From assembly GCA_050184415.1 (NCBI GenBank), contig JBFXAJ010000019.1, positions 1 to 64,000 on the forward strand: a DNA stretch of 64,000 nt. Direction: 5' to 3'. Shown here one piece after another: positions 50,901-59,294 of this stretch. The notes beneath the pieces were generated by a model. That model worked only from the letters and a program-made list of their open reading frames with translations, had not been told where the DNA came from and did no database searches. The position numbers were made by a program, and so were the translations under genes. Source of the DNA: JADLGL01 sp050184415 (GTDB lineage: Bacteria; Pseudomonadota; Alphaproteobacteria; Rhizobiales; Kaistiaceae). Positions within the stretch are counted from its first letter, which is position 1. Every line of letters begins with the position of its first letter.

Positions 50901-53803
50901 TCCAGACGCTCGGCGAGGCCCGATGCATTGGTGGCAATGCCGAGCCGGGCCAGCAACTCCTTCGGCTTCTGCCCGAACAGTTTTGAGAAGCCGCCCTTGC
51001 GGAGGCCTGCCACGGCTGCCTCGAGCTCCTCCGGCGCCGGCCAGGCCGGCTCGCGATAGGCGGGATGGAGCCGGCGGAGGGTCTCTTCCTCGCGCTGGAG
51101 TGCGTCGGCACGGGCGCGGAGGGCGGCAAAGGTCGTCTCGTCGACGTCCTTCAGCCGGAGATGGGGGACGGAGGCTGGCCGGATCTTGTCGGCGGCAACG
51201 ACCGCCTCTGCGATGGCGGGAACAAGACCGCTCGGCGTGGAGCCTCCCGAGCCGAGCATTTCGACCGCCGGCGCCATCGGAGCGAACGCCTCCACGAACT
51301 GGCGGTGGCGGGCGAGAGCCCCGTCGGCCCTTGCGAACAGCTCCGTCGGCGTGCCCGCGGCGAGGCGGCTTCCCGCGCGCTCGGCAAGCTCGGTGGCGCG
51401 GGCGAGGGTCTCGCCGTCGATCTCGAGCGCGGGGAATTCGGCGAGCGCTGCGGCGGTCTCGAGAGCGGTCGCCTGGAGGTCCAGCGTGCGTTCGAGGGCG
51501 ACGACATCGAGGCCCTTGATAGCCACCAGCAATTGCGCCGGAGGCGGTTCGCCGAGCGCGAGATCGGCGGCGATCAGGGCGTCGGCGGCGCCCTTGCCCT
51601 CGGCGCCGAGCGGCCGCTGCTCCTCGATCACGCGGAAGAGGGCGATCGCCGCATTCCGCAGCGCGCGGAGCGACGCCAGGAACGGGGCGCGATCGAAGGC
51701 GGGAAGCTCGGGCGGCGGCGTCAGCGCCCAGGGCGAGGCGCTGGGATGGCCATGCGCCTGCGTGAAGGCGCCGGCCGTCTCCGCATAGAGCCGCAGCCGT
51801 CCCTTGACGTCCGCGAGCGCCGACGCATCCGCCATCAGCGTTTCGGGAAGGATCACGGCATCCAGCGATGCGTCGGCCTCGGTCCGGTCGCGGCGGATGC
51901 GGATTTCCTTCCACATCAGCTGGAACGGCGTCGTGCCGTCCTCCTCCTTGGCGTTCAGCGCGTCGAGATAGGCAGAGATGTCGGCGCGCGCATTCTCGCC
52001 GACCGTGTCGCGCTGCCGGGGCCGCGGCGGCTCCGGCACCGCCGAGCCGAGCTCGAAGCGGTGACGAAGGCTGGTGATGACCGCCCGCGGCGACGACTTG
52101 TCCGAATGGAGCTCGAGGCAGAATTCGCCAAGGCCGGCGGCATCGAGCCTCGTCTTGACGACATCGAGCGCCGCCCGCTTCTCGGCCAGGAAAAGGACCG
52201 TCCTCCCCTTCGCCAGCGCGTTGGCAATGATGTTGGTGATGGTCTGCGACTTCCCGGTGCCGGGCGGTCCCTCGATGACGAGGTTCTTCGATTTCATGAC
52301 CTCCACGAGCGCCGAATGCTGCGAGGCGTCGGCGTCGTGGATCAGGATCGGCGCCAGCCGTTCGATCTCCGGATCGTCGATCCGGTAGTCCTCGGGTACG
52401 TGGAACGAATTGGCTGCGGCGCTCCGCTCATAGCCGGCGAGGAGCGGCGTGACGAGTGGGTGGGTGAAGAGGTTCGGCCAGCGGTCGCGCCGCGCGTCCT
52501 CGTAGAGCGCGATGCGGCTGAAGGCGAAATTGCCGAGGATCATCCAGCGCCGGATCTTCCAGCGCGGCAGCCCGGCGATGGCAGCCTCGGCCGCCGCGAG
52601 ATACTGCTCGATCGAGGGCGCGTCGTCGCCATCCTGCGCGAAGGCGGGGAGGAGGCGGCCGTAATTGCGGTCGAGGAAGCGCTCGAGGCTGACATTGGTC
52701 TCGGCCGCGCCCTCGCGCGCGGTGATCTCATAGACCCGCTTGCCGCGGACGGCCTTGGTCGTGACCTTGATCGGCAGGAGGAGGAGCGGCGCGTAGCGCG
52801 GCTTGCCCGACGATTCGCTCTCGTACCATTCGAGGAACCCGAACGAGAGGAAGAGCGTCGACAGTCCCGCCTCCTGCTCGGCGAGCCGCGCATCGTCGAG
52901 GATCTTGTCGAGGGTGCGCTCGAGCTCGTCCGGGAATTTGAGGGTCTGCAGGAAGGCGTCCGTCTGCGACGCGCGGGTGACCTCCGTGTCGAGCTCGGGA
53001 TTCGGATTGATCCCGAGCGCGCGCGCGTGCTCGGCCCGGTTGACCTCGGCACGCTCCGGGCGCGGCGGCAGGTCGAGCTCGGTGCGGATGCGGTCGCGGA
53101 GCTGGCGCTCGAGGCGCTCGACGGCGAACTCGTCGTCCCGGCCGGTGTCGAAGAGCGCCTCGAGCTGCGTCTGGTAGTGGACGTCGGCGACCTTGGCGTG
53201 CTCGAAGGCGGCGACGAATTCCTCGGTCTTCTCGTCCTCCGGGGCGCCCGCGGGCTCCTCGAGCGCGACGACCCGGAACGCCGCGTCGTCCTCGACGAAG
53301 CGGACATAAACCTCCTCCAGCACCTCGTCGACGATCTGGAGCTGGCGGGCGCGCGGACCGATCGTGTAGTTCAGCATCCGGTTCCGCTTGGTGAGGTCGA
53401 GCAGCTTTTCGCGCAGCGCGTCGTAGATGCGCGTCAGCCGTTCGATCTCCGCCGGTTCCGGAGGCGGCGGATCGAGGATCTCGGCGATCTCGTCGGGCGT
53501 CGCCTCGCCCTCCTCGAAGCCGGGTGTCTCGGCATCCGACTGCCGATCGGGGAAGCCATCGGCCGGCTCCGCCACAAGGTCGAGGATCGGCGAGCCCGGA
53601 CGCGGCCCGCCGTCCGGATTCTGGGCCATGGCGAGCTCGCGACGTGCGTCGGCAACGCGGCGCGCCAGTTCGCCCGCGCGCTGGGTGAGGCGGTGCTTCA
53701 GTTCCAACTGCAGGTCGTCGAGGAACCAGGGATCCGTCCGCTTCTGGGCGAACATCGTCTCCAGCTCGTCGATCCGGCGTAGCCGGTATGGCCGCACGTC
53801 CAT
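47909..53803 (-). CDS. DUF4011/SF1 helicase/Vsr-like nuclease/DUF3320 protein (Hhe-like defence candidate)
   Basis: A 1964-residue cytosolic protein. Coiled N-terminus (1-60), then DUF4011 (~120-450: REKLLDLTKRNRMLNY, STLFLSFGFLEWYE). The SF1 helicase has Walker A GPPGTGKSQTITN at ~513-525, a long helical insert (~640-1330), Walker B LLVIDEASQM at ~1397 with GDRKQLPPT, and RRLNVLFSRARSRI. A PD-(D/E)xK/Vsr-type nuclease lies at ~1690-1790 (FRIDLGV, IECDGARFH, RGWTILRVWSTDWF). The C-terminal DUF3320-like segment is ~1860-1955. All motifs look intact. Proteins with this order have been described among anti-phage systems (I believe as Hhe). It stands alone here. ATG at 53803 with AAGGCGG upstream; a GTG at 53806 adds one residue. 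Confidence 0.9.
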   Translation of the reverse strand: MDVRPYRLRRIDELETMFAQKRTDPWFLDDLQLELKHRLTQRAGELARRVADARRELAMAQNPDGGPRPGSPILDLVAEPADGFPDRQSDAETPGFEEGEATPDEIAEILDPPPPEPAEIERLTRIYDALREKLLDLTKRNRMLNYTIGPRARQLQIVDEVLEEVYVRFVEDDAAFRVVALEEPAGAPEDEKTEEFVAAFEHAKVADVHYQTQLEALFDTGRDDEFAVERLERQLRDRIRTELDLPPRPERAEVNRAEHARALGINPNPELDTEVTRASQTDAFLQTLKFPDELERTLDKILDDARLAEQEAGLSTLFLSFGFLEWYESESSGKPRYAPLLLLPIKVTTKAVRGKRVYEITAREGAAETNVSLERFLDRNYGRLLPAFAQDGDDAPSIEQYLAAAEAAIAGLPRWKIRRWMILGNFAFSRIALYEDARRDRWPNLFTHPLVTPLLAGYERSAAANSFHVPEDYRIDDPEIERLAPILIHDADASQHSALVEVMKSKNLVIEGPPGTGKSQTITNIIANALAKGRTVLFLAEKRAALDVVKTRLDAAGLGEFCLELHSDKSSPRAVITSLRHRFELGSAVPEPPRPRQRDTVGENARADISAYLDALNAKEEDGTTPFQLMWKEIRIRRDRTEADASLDAVILPETLMADASALADVKGRLRLYAETAGAFTQAHGHPSASPWALTPPPELPAFDRAPFLASLRALRNAAIALFRVIEEQRPLGAEGKGAADALIAADLALGEPPPAQLLVAIKGLDVVALERTLDLQATALETAAALAEFPALEIDGETLARATELAERAGSRLAAGTPTELFARADGALARHRQFVEAFAPMAPAVEMLGSGGSTPSGLVPAIAEAVVAADKIRPASVPHLRLKDVDETTFAALRARADALQREEETLRRLHPAYREPAWPAPEELEAAVAGLRKGGFSKLFGQKPKELLARLGIATNASGLAERLERIAKHGRAVDAFRSDERPALMIGSAWKAFDTPFEDIAGALEDRRAVTAHLKALPGGEAVAATLLAVPPDWLPAVAEMRPAAVAFLAVAPSFQAALNNTPFATALTQREADIRSIRALIEVDPDRTLEGYDVPLSTLVVIDAARRRNDAALAALKASPVHETITALAPDVERIEELRRVIEWVRAVRGARLTPPLELGLLSFEPGVWRAKLHESARLRAATEGAMADARAVVARFGFEAIERLDIPALVSHLDRLHDRAEQLADFISMRRDREVLDRSGLADFLKRADAAGVDPHRLPQLFEGLAARMRVTAARRRSDALAHRTGTSLDVRRKTFAELDRLKIETDRANVRARLVAKDIPDGTRAGPVRSWTELNLLAREFTKQGKYTPVRGLLARAGSAIRALTPCFMMSPLSLAKFLPPGEFKFDLLVIDEASQMRPEDALGAMLRARQIVVVGDRKQLPPTAFFDRALAESADDDTDDVDDESILERCQTVFSEVRRLKWHYRCRSESLIRFSNEKFYDSSLITFPAAKTPSFAIDLVRVDGAYQASRNVAEAERVAEEAVAFMRRFAETKEDAFPTLGIVAINTQQRDLIFETLARLARGDELVERYFERATARNEPFFIKNLENVQGDERDVIFISMTYGKAPGATVMAQRFGPINSRHGHRRLNVLFSRARSRIALFASFGADDVKPAETSNLGVRVLKEYLDYVETRGRAEVERVGGEADSDFEIEVSERLRARGYETDAQIGVSGFRIDLGVRHPDQPGQYLAGIECDGARFHASRSARDRDRLREQVLRDRGWTILRVWSTDWFDDPNAETDKLVRRLDELRQKPVAKELDLGLGAAPNPESPAVAEETPRAAHANGSGNGAEGPGEADRVPANAAELDGDGPVTEAEAFALLETFRETVIRPAADPWEPHRSILRDAMIETFIRQRITHPDQWFVKVPLYQRSGTSAVEKRLYLDRIVAVVGRIREGWQMAPAPPAIDGEPAAVTLH

Positions 53804-54257
53804 CACCCACCGCCTTGGGCGTACTCACCGGGCCTGACGCCGGCCGTGCGCCACGCCCCGAGCGTACCCGTTCGGGTCATGATGTGCCGGAAGGTGTTCG
53901 GCTTGTCATGCAATTTTCGTCGTTTCGCGTGGCGCCACGGGGGGAGCCGTGGCCGTCCCTCCGGCCGTGCTGCCACCGGGGCGCTGTCCCATGCCTTCTC
54001 GGAGTCCGGAAAGCGACGGGCATCCCCGGCGCGCCATCGCCTGGCTGCGCTGAGGAGCCTCTACCGGCAGGGGCCGCCAAGGGTGCTTCGATTGTTAAGA
54101 ATATGTAAATAGAGCGGTGATGCCACCGTAGATTTGCCGTGATTATCGAAAGTGTATCTTCGAGATACAGTTCGATACACTTTTGCTGAACAATCGATCG
54201 TTCGCGCAAGCTAGATTGCCCTCATCCTATCGGTAGGCGCATTGAAAGGTAGGGGCG
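53804..54257. other. 454-base intergenic region between the helicase and efflux operons
   Basis: Back-to-back promoter region of two divergent units. 53804-54090 is ordinary GC-rich DNA with no gene I can support. 54090-54230 is strikingly AT-rich compared with everything around it. It contains the operator described separately and AT-rich candidates for a -10 near 54107-54112 (TAAATA). Confidence 0.55.
54149..54183. promoter_or_regulatory. TetR-type operator upstream of the macAB-like operon
   Basis: AAAGTGTATC (54149-54158) and GATACACTTT (54174-54183) are perfect 10-base inverted repeats 15 bases apart. An inner pair GTATCT/AGATAC (54154-54159 / 54163-54168) overlaps the left arm. Repeated GTATC/GATAC half-sites are typical of TetR/AcrR-family operators controlling efflux pumps. 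The repressor gene is not in the window. Confidence 0.65.
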
Positions 54258-55832
54258 ATGAACACCCATGTTTCGGTCGAGGCCTCGACCTTCGATGACG
54301 CTGCGCGTCCAAACCCCGGGGCCTCGACGCCGACCAAAAGCCCGGCCCGGAAGCGGCGGTCGCGCCGCCTGCGCCGTCGCCTCCTCCTTCTGATCGTCCT
54401 GATCGCCGCCGCGGCCGGCGGCTACTACGCCTACACGACCTATTTCGCCCCGGCCGAGACCGCGGCTGTGACCTATGTTACGAGCGCCGTCGCCGTCGGC
54501 GACATCGAGGACGCCGTCGCGGCGGTCGGAACCCTTGCGGCCTCGGAAAGCCGCATCGTCGAGACCACCGTCGGGGCGCGCATCGCGACCCTCGCCTTCG
54601 ACGTGGGCGAGGTCGTCGCGGAGGGCGACATCATCGCCACGATGGAGGCCGCCCCCTTCGAGGCCGATCTCACGGTCGCGGAGGCGCAGCTTGCGAACCT
54701 CGAGGCCCAGCTTGCCGACCGCGAGGCCCAGCTCGACTTGGCGCAACAGGACCTCACCCGCCAGGAAGGGCTCTTTGCCGCCAATGCCGTTGCCGAGACT
54801 GCCGTGCAGAACGCCCGGGTCGGCGTCATCTCCGCCACCGCCGCGCTGGAATCCTCCCGCGCGCAGCTCGCCCAGCAGGAGCAGGTGGTCGCGACGGCCG
54901 AGGAAGACCTCGCCGCGACGACGATCCGCGCTCCGATCTCGGGCACCGTCGTCGATCTCCCGGTCCAGATCGGGCAGACGGTCGATCCCGGGACGGCCCT
55001 CCTGACGCTGGCCGGCCTCTCGACGATGACCGTCACCGCCCAGGTGTCGGAAGCGGATGTCGGCCGGCTGTTCCAGGGGATGGAGGCCTATTTCACGACG
55101 CTCGGCGGGTCGGAGGAGCGCTGGACCGGAACATTGCGACAGATCCTGCCAACCCCGACGGTTGAGAACAACGTCGTCCTCTACAGCCTGATCTTCGACG
55201 TCGCGAACCCGACGGGAACGCTGATGATCGGGATGTCGGCCGAGGCGTTCTTCGTCGTCTCCGGCGCCGAGGACGTGCTGACGATCCCGATCGCCGCGCT
55301 GCGCCCCGCGCCCAGGATCATGGCACCGGCGGCAGGCGCTCCGGCGGCCGATGCCGGAGGCGAAGAGGCGGTTGCGGCACCGGCCGAAGGCGCCAACGTC
55401 ATCGCTGGCGGACCCGCCGCGGGCGCGCAAGGCCAGGCACCTGGAGCCTTTACCGGCCGGCCGCCCGAGGGCGTCACGCCCGAGATGATCCAGCAGCGGA
55501 TGGCCCAGGGCGGGGCGGCGCCCGGCGCGGGCGGCGGTGACGGCGTGAGGCGGCTCGCACCGGCGCCCGCGGCCGAAGGAGCGACGACCACCTATAGCGT
55601 CCGCGTCCTCCACGAGGACGGCACCGTGGAGGATCGCCTCGTCGAGATCGGCGTCCAGGACCGGGTCAATGCCGAGGTCGTCTCCGGACTTGCCGCCGGC
55701 GAGGCGGTGATCACGGCGACCGCGCGCCCCGGCGCCACGAACGCGGCCCCACAGGCGGGCGCCGGGCCGGGCAACGCGCAGTTCATCGGCGGCCCCGGGG
55801 GCGGGGGCGCCGTGATGATGCGGTCCTTCTGA
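54258..55832 (+). CDS. macA: MacA-like periplasmic adaptor of a tripartite efflux pump
   Basis: A 524-residue membrane-fusion protein. Cytosolic basic N-terminus, one membrane helix (~42-62), then lipoyl/barrel-sandwich halves (VETTVGARIATLAFDVGEVVAEGDII ... IRAPISGTVVDLPVQIGQTVDPG). These flank a coiled-coil hairpin of heptads (AQLANLEAQLADREAQLDLAQQ). A beta-barrel follows (TVTAQVSEADVGRLFQG). Residues ~350-440 are an Ala/Gly/Pro-rich insertion not found in standard MacA (about 370 residues) that splits the membrane-proximal domain. Stop and macB start share a base (TGATG). Confidence 0.9.
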   Translation: MNTHVSVEASTFDDAARPNPGASTPTKSPARKRRSRRLRRRLLLLIVLIAAAAGGYYAYTTYFAPAETAAVTYVTSAVAVGDIEDAVAAVGTLAASESRIVETTVGARIATLAFDVGEVVAEGDIIATMEAAPFEADLTVAEAQLANLEAQLADREAQLDLAQQDLTRQEGLFAANAVAETAVQNARVGVISATAALESSRAQLAQQEQVVATAEEDLAATTIRAPISGTVVDLPVQIGQTVDPGTALLTLAGLSTMTVTAQVSEADVGRLFQGMEAYFTTLGGSEERWTGTLRQILPTPTVENNVVLYSLIFDVANPTGTLMIGMSAEAFFVVSGAEDVLTIPIAALRPAPRIMAPAAGAPAADAGGEEAVAAPAEGANVIAGGPAAGAQGQAPGAFTGRPPEGVTPEMIQQRMAQGGAAPGAGGGDGVRRLAPAPAAEGATTTYSVRVLHEDGTVEDRLVEIGVQDRVNAEVVSGLAAGEAVITATARPGATNAAPQAGAGPGNAQFIGGPGGGGAVMMRSF

Positions 55833-57796
55833 TGAACGTCCTCGCCAACCCAGCCGTAGACGCGCGGCGGCTCGCGGTGTCGCTCCGCGGCATCGGCAAG
55901 ACCTACGTCAATGGCGACCTCGCCACCGAGGTCCTGCGCGACGTCGCGCTCGACATCGGCGCGGGGGAGATGGTCGCCATCATCGGCCAGTCCGGCTCGG
56001 GCAAGTCGACGCTGATGAACATCATCGGCTGCCTCGATCAGCCGACGGTCGGCGACTACCGCCTCAACGGCGTCGAGGTCGCCAGCCTCTCGTCCGACGA
56101 ATTGGCGCATCTTCGCCGCGACACCTTCGGCTTCGTCTTCCAGAGCTACAACCTCATCCCGACGCTGACGGCGGCCGAGAATGTCGAGCTGCCGGCGACC
56201 TATGGCGGCCTCCCGAGGGACGAGCGGCGCGAACGGGCGGAGCAGCTCCTGACCCAGCTCGGCCTCGGCGAGCGCATGGAGCACCGCCCGTCGCAGCTCT
56301 CCGGCGGCCAGCAGCAGCGCGTCTCGATCGCCCGTGCACTCATGAATGGCGGCGGCATCATCCTCGCCGACGAGCCGACCGGCGCCCTCGACCGGCGGAG
56401 CGGCGAGGAGGTGCTCGGCATCCTCGAGGGCATGCGCGATGCCGGCCACACCGTCATCATCATCACCCACGACCGCAACGTTGCCGAACATGCCGACCGC
56501 ATCGTCGAGATCTCGGACGGCCGCATCGTGGGCGAGAGCGCGGGCCGGCGCCGCGCCCCGCCCGCCGAGCGCGTAGCTTCGACGGCCGGCCGCGGCCGCA
56601 TCGGCGGCATCGGCGAGGCGGTGAAGATGGGCTGGCGCGCCCTCATCGCGAAGCCGATGCGGACCGTCCTGACCCTCCTCGGCATCGTCATCGGCGTCGC
56701 GGCGGTGATCGTGATGATGGCGATTGGCGCGGGCTCGAGTCAGGACATCCTCGACCGCATTTCGGGGCTGGGTTCCAACCAGCTCACGATTTCCGCCGGT
56801 GTGGCCGGCGGAACGCGGCTCCAGAACAGCGGCGCGGCGCTGTCGACCGAGGACGCGGAGGCGCTCGCCGCGCTTCCCAATGTCCAGGCCGTGGTGCCGG
56901 TCAACTCGGGCAACCTCACGCTGCGCGCGGGCGGGGCCAACGTCCAGACCAGCGCGACCGCCACCTGGCCCAACTATGCCGAGGCGCTCGGCTGGGACGT
57001 CGCGCTCGGGACGTTCATCACCGATGCCGACGAGGCGGACTACGCGACCGTCGCCGTACTCGGGCAGACCGTGGCCGAAACGCTGTTTCCGGGGAATCTG
57101 AATCCCGTCGGCGAGTGGTTCATTGCCGGCCGCTTCCCGTTCCAGGTTGTGGGCGTGATGAGCGAACGCGGGACGTCGGGCATCGGCGGCGGCGACCCCG
57201 ACAACGTGATCATCGTTCCGCTCTCGACCGGGAGCCTCCGTTTCCTCGGCACGCGGTCGGTCCGCCAGATCACCGTCGTGGTGGAGGACGAGACGCTGAT
57301 CGACCGGACCGAAGCGCTGGTCTCGGCCGTGCTCGCCGAGCGCCACGGCGTCGTCGACTTCACGATCCGCAACAACGCCTCCTTGCTGGAGACCGTCACC
57401 GAGACCCAGAGCACCTTCACGCTCCTCCTCGGCTCGGTCGCCGCGATCTCGCTCCTCGTCGGCGGCATCGGCATCATGAACATCATGCTGGTCAACGTGA
57501 CCGAGCGGACCCGCGAGATCGGGATCCGGATGGCGACCGGCGCCCGGATGCGGGACATCGTCCGCCAGTTCAACACCGAAGCCGTCGTCGTCTCAGCCGT
57601 CGGCGGCTTCATCGGGGCGGCAATCGGGCTCGCGGTCGCGTTCCTGTTGTCCCGGTTCGGCGTTGCGATCGTCTTCAGCGCCCAGCCGGTGTTGCTCGCC
57701 TTTGGCTGTGCTTTCCTGACCGGCCTTCTGTTCGGCTACCTGCCGGCGCGGAAGGCGGCCCGGCTCGATCCCGCCGCGGCGCTCGCCGCGGTGTGA
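55832..57796 (+). CDS. macB: MacB-like ABC exporter (ATPase plus FtsX-type permease)
   Basis: A 654-residue MacB architecture. The N-terminal ATPase has Walker A GQSGSGKST, signature LSGGQQQRV, Walker B IILADEPTGALD and switch His in ITHDRN. A membrane helix follows at ~277-300 (VLTLLGIVIGVAAVIVMMAIGAGS). The large periplasmic MacB_PCD domain spans ~300-520, with three C-terminal helices of the FtsX domain (ISLLVGGIGIMNIMLVNVTERTREIGIRMATGA). This mechanotransmission exporter works with MacA and an outer-membrane channel; substrates include macrolides, toxins or siderophores in other species. Confidence 0.94.
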   Translation: MNVLANPAVDARRLAVSLRGIGKTYVNGDLATEVLRDVALDIGAGEMVAIIGQSGSGKSTLMNIIGCLDQPTVGDYRLNGVEVASLSSDELAHLRRDTFGFVFQSYNLIPTLTAAENVELPATYGGLPRDERRERAEQLLTQLGLGERMEHRPSQLSGGQQQRVSIARALMNGGGIILADEPTGALDRRSGEEVLGILEGMRDAGHTVIIITHDRNVAEHADRIVEISDGRIVGESAGRRRAPPAERVASTAGRGRIGGIGEAVKMGWRALIAKPMRTVLTLLGIVIGVAAVIVMMAIGAGSSQDILDRISGLGSNQLTISAGVAGGTRLQNSGAALSTEDAEALAALPNVQAVVPVNSGNLTLRAGGANVQTSATATWPNYAEALGWDVALGTFITDADEADYATVAVLGQTVAETLFPGNLNPVGEWFIAGRFPFQVVGVMSERGTSGIGGGDPDNVIIVPLSTGSLRFLGTRSVRQITVVVEDETLIDRTEALVSAVLAERHGVVDFTIRNNASLLETVTETQSTFTLLLGSVAAISLLVGGIGIMNIMLVNVTERTREIGIRMATGARMRDIVRQFNTEAVVVSAVGGFIGAAIGLAVAFLLSRFGVAIVFSAQPVLLAFGCAFLTGLLFGYLPARKAARLDPAAALAAV

Positions 57797-57839
57797 TTGC
57801 CCGTCATGTCCCTCCCGTCTGTTCTGCGTAGGTGAGACC

Positions 57840-59234
57840 ATGCCCGCCCTTCGCGTCGCGCTATCCCTGAGCGCCCTGTCCCTTCTCCTCGGTGCCTGCG
57901 CGACTGGAATCATCGGCCCGGACTTCGTCGCCCCGGCCGCGCCGGACGTCGCCAGCTACACGGCCGAGCCATTGCCGGCCCGCACCGCTTCCGCCAATGC
58001 GGCGGGTGCCGAGGCGCAGACCTTCCAGGTCGGCGCCAACGTCCCCGACCGCTGGTGGACCCTGTTCCGGTCGGACACGCTGAACCGCCTGGTCGACGAG
58101 GCCCTTGCCGCCAACCCATCGCTCGCCGCGGCGCAGTCGACGCTGATCGCCGCGCAGGAGAACCAGGCGGCGACGAACCGCGCGTTGCTGCCGTCGGTGA
58201 ACCTTCCGAACGTGCAGGCCGGCGCCTCGAACGACAACCCGTTCACCGTCGTGGCGGGGGACCTCACGGTGACCTATGCGGTTGACGTCTGCTGCGGGGC
58301 CGCCCGGACCCGTGAGAGCCACGAGGCGCAGCTTGCCCGTCAGGTGGCCGCGCTCCAGGCGTCCTATTTGACGCTGACGGCGAATGTGGTGAACGCCGTG
58401 ATCGACCTTGCGCTCCTCCAGGAGCGGCTCAACGCGACCCGCGCGGTGCTCGGCCTGCAGCGCGAGCTCCTCGCGATCTCCGAGCAGCGGCTGGCCTTGG
58501 GGGACATCGCCGGCGCCGACGTCGCCCAGCAGCAGTCGCAGGTCGTGAACTCGGAAGCCCAGCTCGTCTCGCTCGAGCGCCAGGTGGCGCAGCAGACCAA
58601 CCAGCTCGGCCTCTATCTCGGCCGTTATCCCAGCGAGATGGAACGGGTGTCGATCGACCTCAACGACCTCCGCCTGCCGACCGACATCCCGGTCAGCCTG
58701 CCATCGCAGCTCGTGGCGCAGCGTCCCGACATCGTCCAGGCGACGTACAGCCTTCACGCCGCGACGGCCAATGTCGGCGCCTCGATCGCGAACCTCCTGC
58801 CGCAGGTCTCGATCAGCGGCAGCTTCACGCCGGCGGGCCTTGCCTGGAATGTCGCGGCCTCGATTGCCCAGGCGGCCATCAACGGCGGCGCCAATCTGCG
58901 CCGCACGGCGGCGGCCGAGGCCTCGCTCGATGCAGCCGCCTCGACCTATGAGGCGACCGTGCTGGCGGCGTTCGTCGACGTCGCCGACAGCCTCAACGCC
59001 ATTACCTATGATGCGCGGCTGATGGCGCTCCAGGTCGAGGCCGAGTCCGCAAGCCGGCGCAGTCTCGACCTGACGAGGCAGCAATACGAACTCGGCACCG
59101 CCGCGTATTCGGAAGTGCTGTCGGCAGAGCAGTCGCACCGCAGCGCCGTGACCGAGCTCCTGTCATCCCGCGCCGATCGGCTCCGGGATACCGTTGCGCT
59201 TTACGTTGCGCTCGGTGGCGGGTGGAATGGGTAG
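57840..59234 (+). CDS. NodT/OprM-family outer-membrane efflux lipoprotein
   Basis: A 464-residue outer-membrane factor completing the tripartite pump. Lipoprotein signal with lipobox LLLGAC (Cys ~20). Two repeated coiled-coil halves characteristic of the TolC/OprM fold, with DRWWTLFRSDTLNRLVDEALAANPSLAAAQ and LVAQRPDIVQATYSLHAATANVGASIANLLPQVSISGSF. Co-directional, 43 bases after macB. Slightly shorter than typical NodT (~480-500). Confidence 0.9.
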   Translation: MPALRVALSLSALSLLLGACATGIIGPDFVAPAAPDVASYTAEPLPARTASANAAGAEAQTFQVGANVPDRWWTLFRSDTLNRLVDEALAANPSLAAAQSTLIAAQENQAATNRALLPSVNLPNVQAGASNDNPFTVVAGDLTVTYAVDVCCGAARTRESHEAQLARQVAALQASYLTLTANVVNAVIDLALLQERLNATRAVLGLQRELLAISEQRLALGDIAGADVAQQQSQVVNSEAQLVSLERQVAQQTNQLGLYLGRYPSEMERVSIDLNDLRLPTDIPVSLPSQLVAQRPDIVQATYSLHAATANVGASIANLLPQVSISGSFTPAGLAWNVAASIAQAAINGGANLRRTAAAEASLDAAASTYEATVLAAFVDVADSLNAITYDARLMALQVEAESASRRSLDLTRQQYELGTAAYSEVLSAEQSHRSAVTELLSSRADRLRDTVALYVALGGGWNG

Positions 59235-59266
59235 GAATAGCGAATAGCAGGATGCCCCGTCGCCCA

Positions 59267-59294
59267 GCTACTCACTATTGGCTACTCACTATTC
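59267..59294. repeat. 14-base tandem repeat after the efflux operon
   Basis: Two adjacent copies of GCTACTCACTATT(G/C), 59267-59280 and 59281-59294; a related GAATAGCGAATAG lies at 59235-59247. The second copy overlaps the stop codon (59289-59291) of the convergent oxidoreductase gene. Confidence 0.7.

Noticed and set aside
51065..53782. Open frame of 905 codons on the plus strand, and 48077-50986 (969 codons)
   Set aside because: Both are antisense shadows of the helicase-nuclease gene, with low-complexity Arg/Glu-rich products and no family motif.
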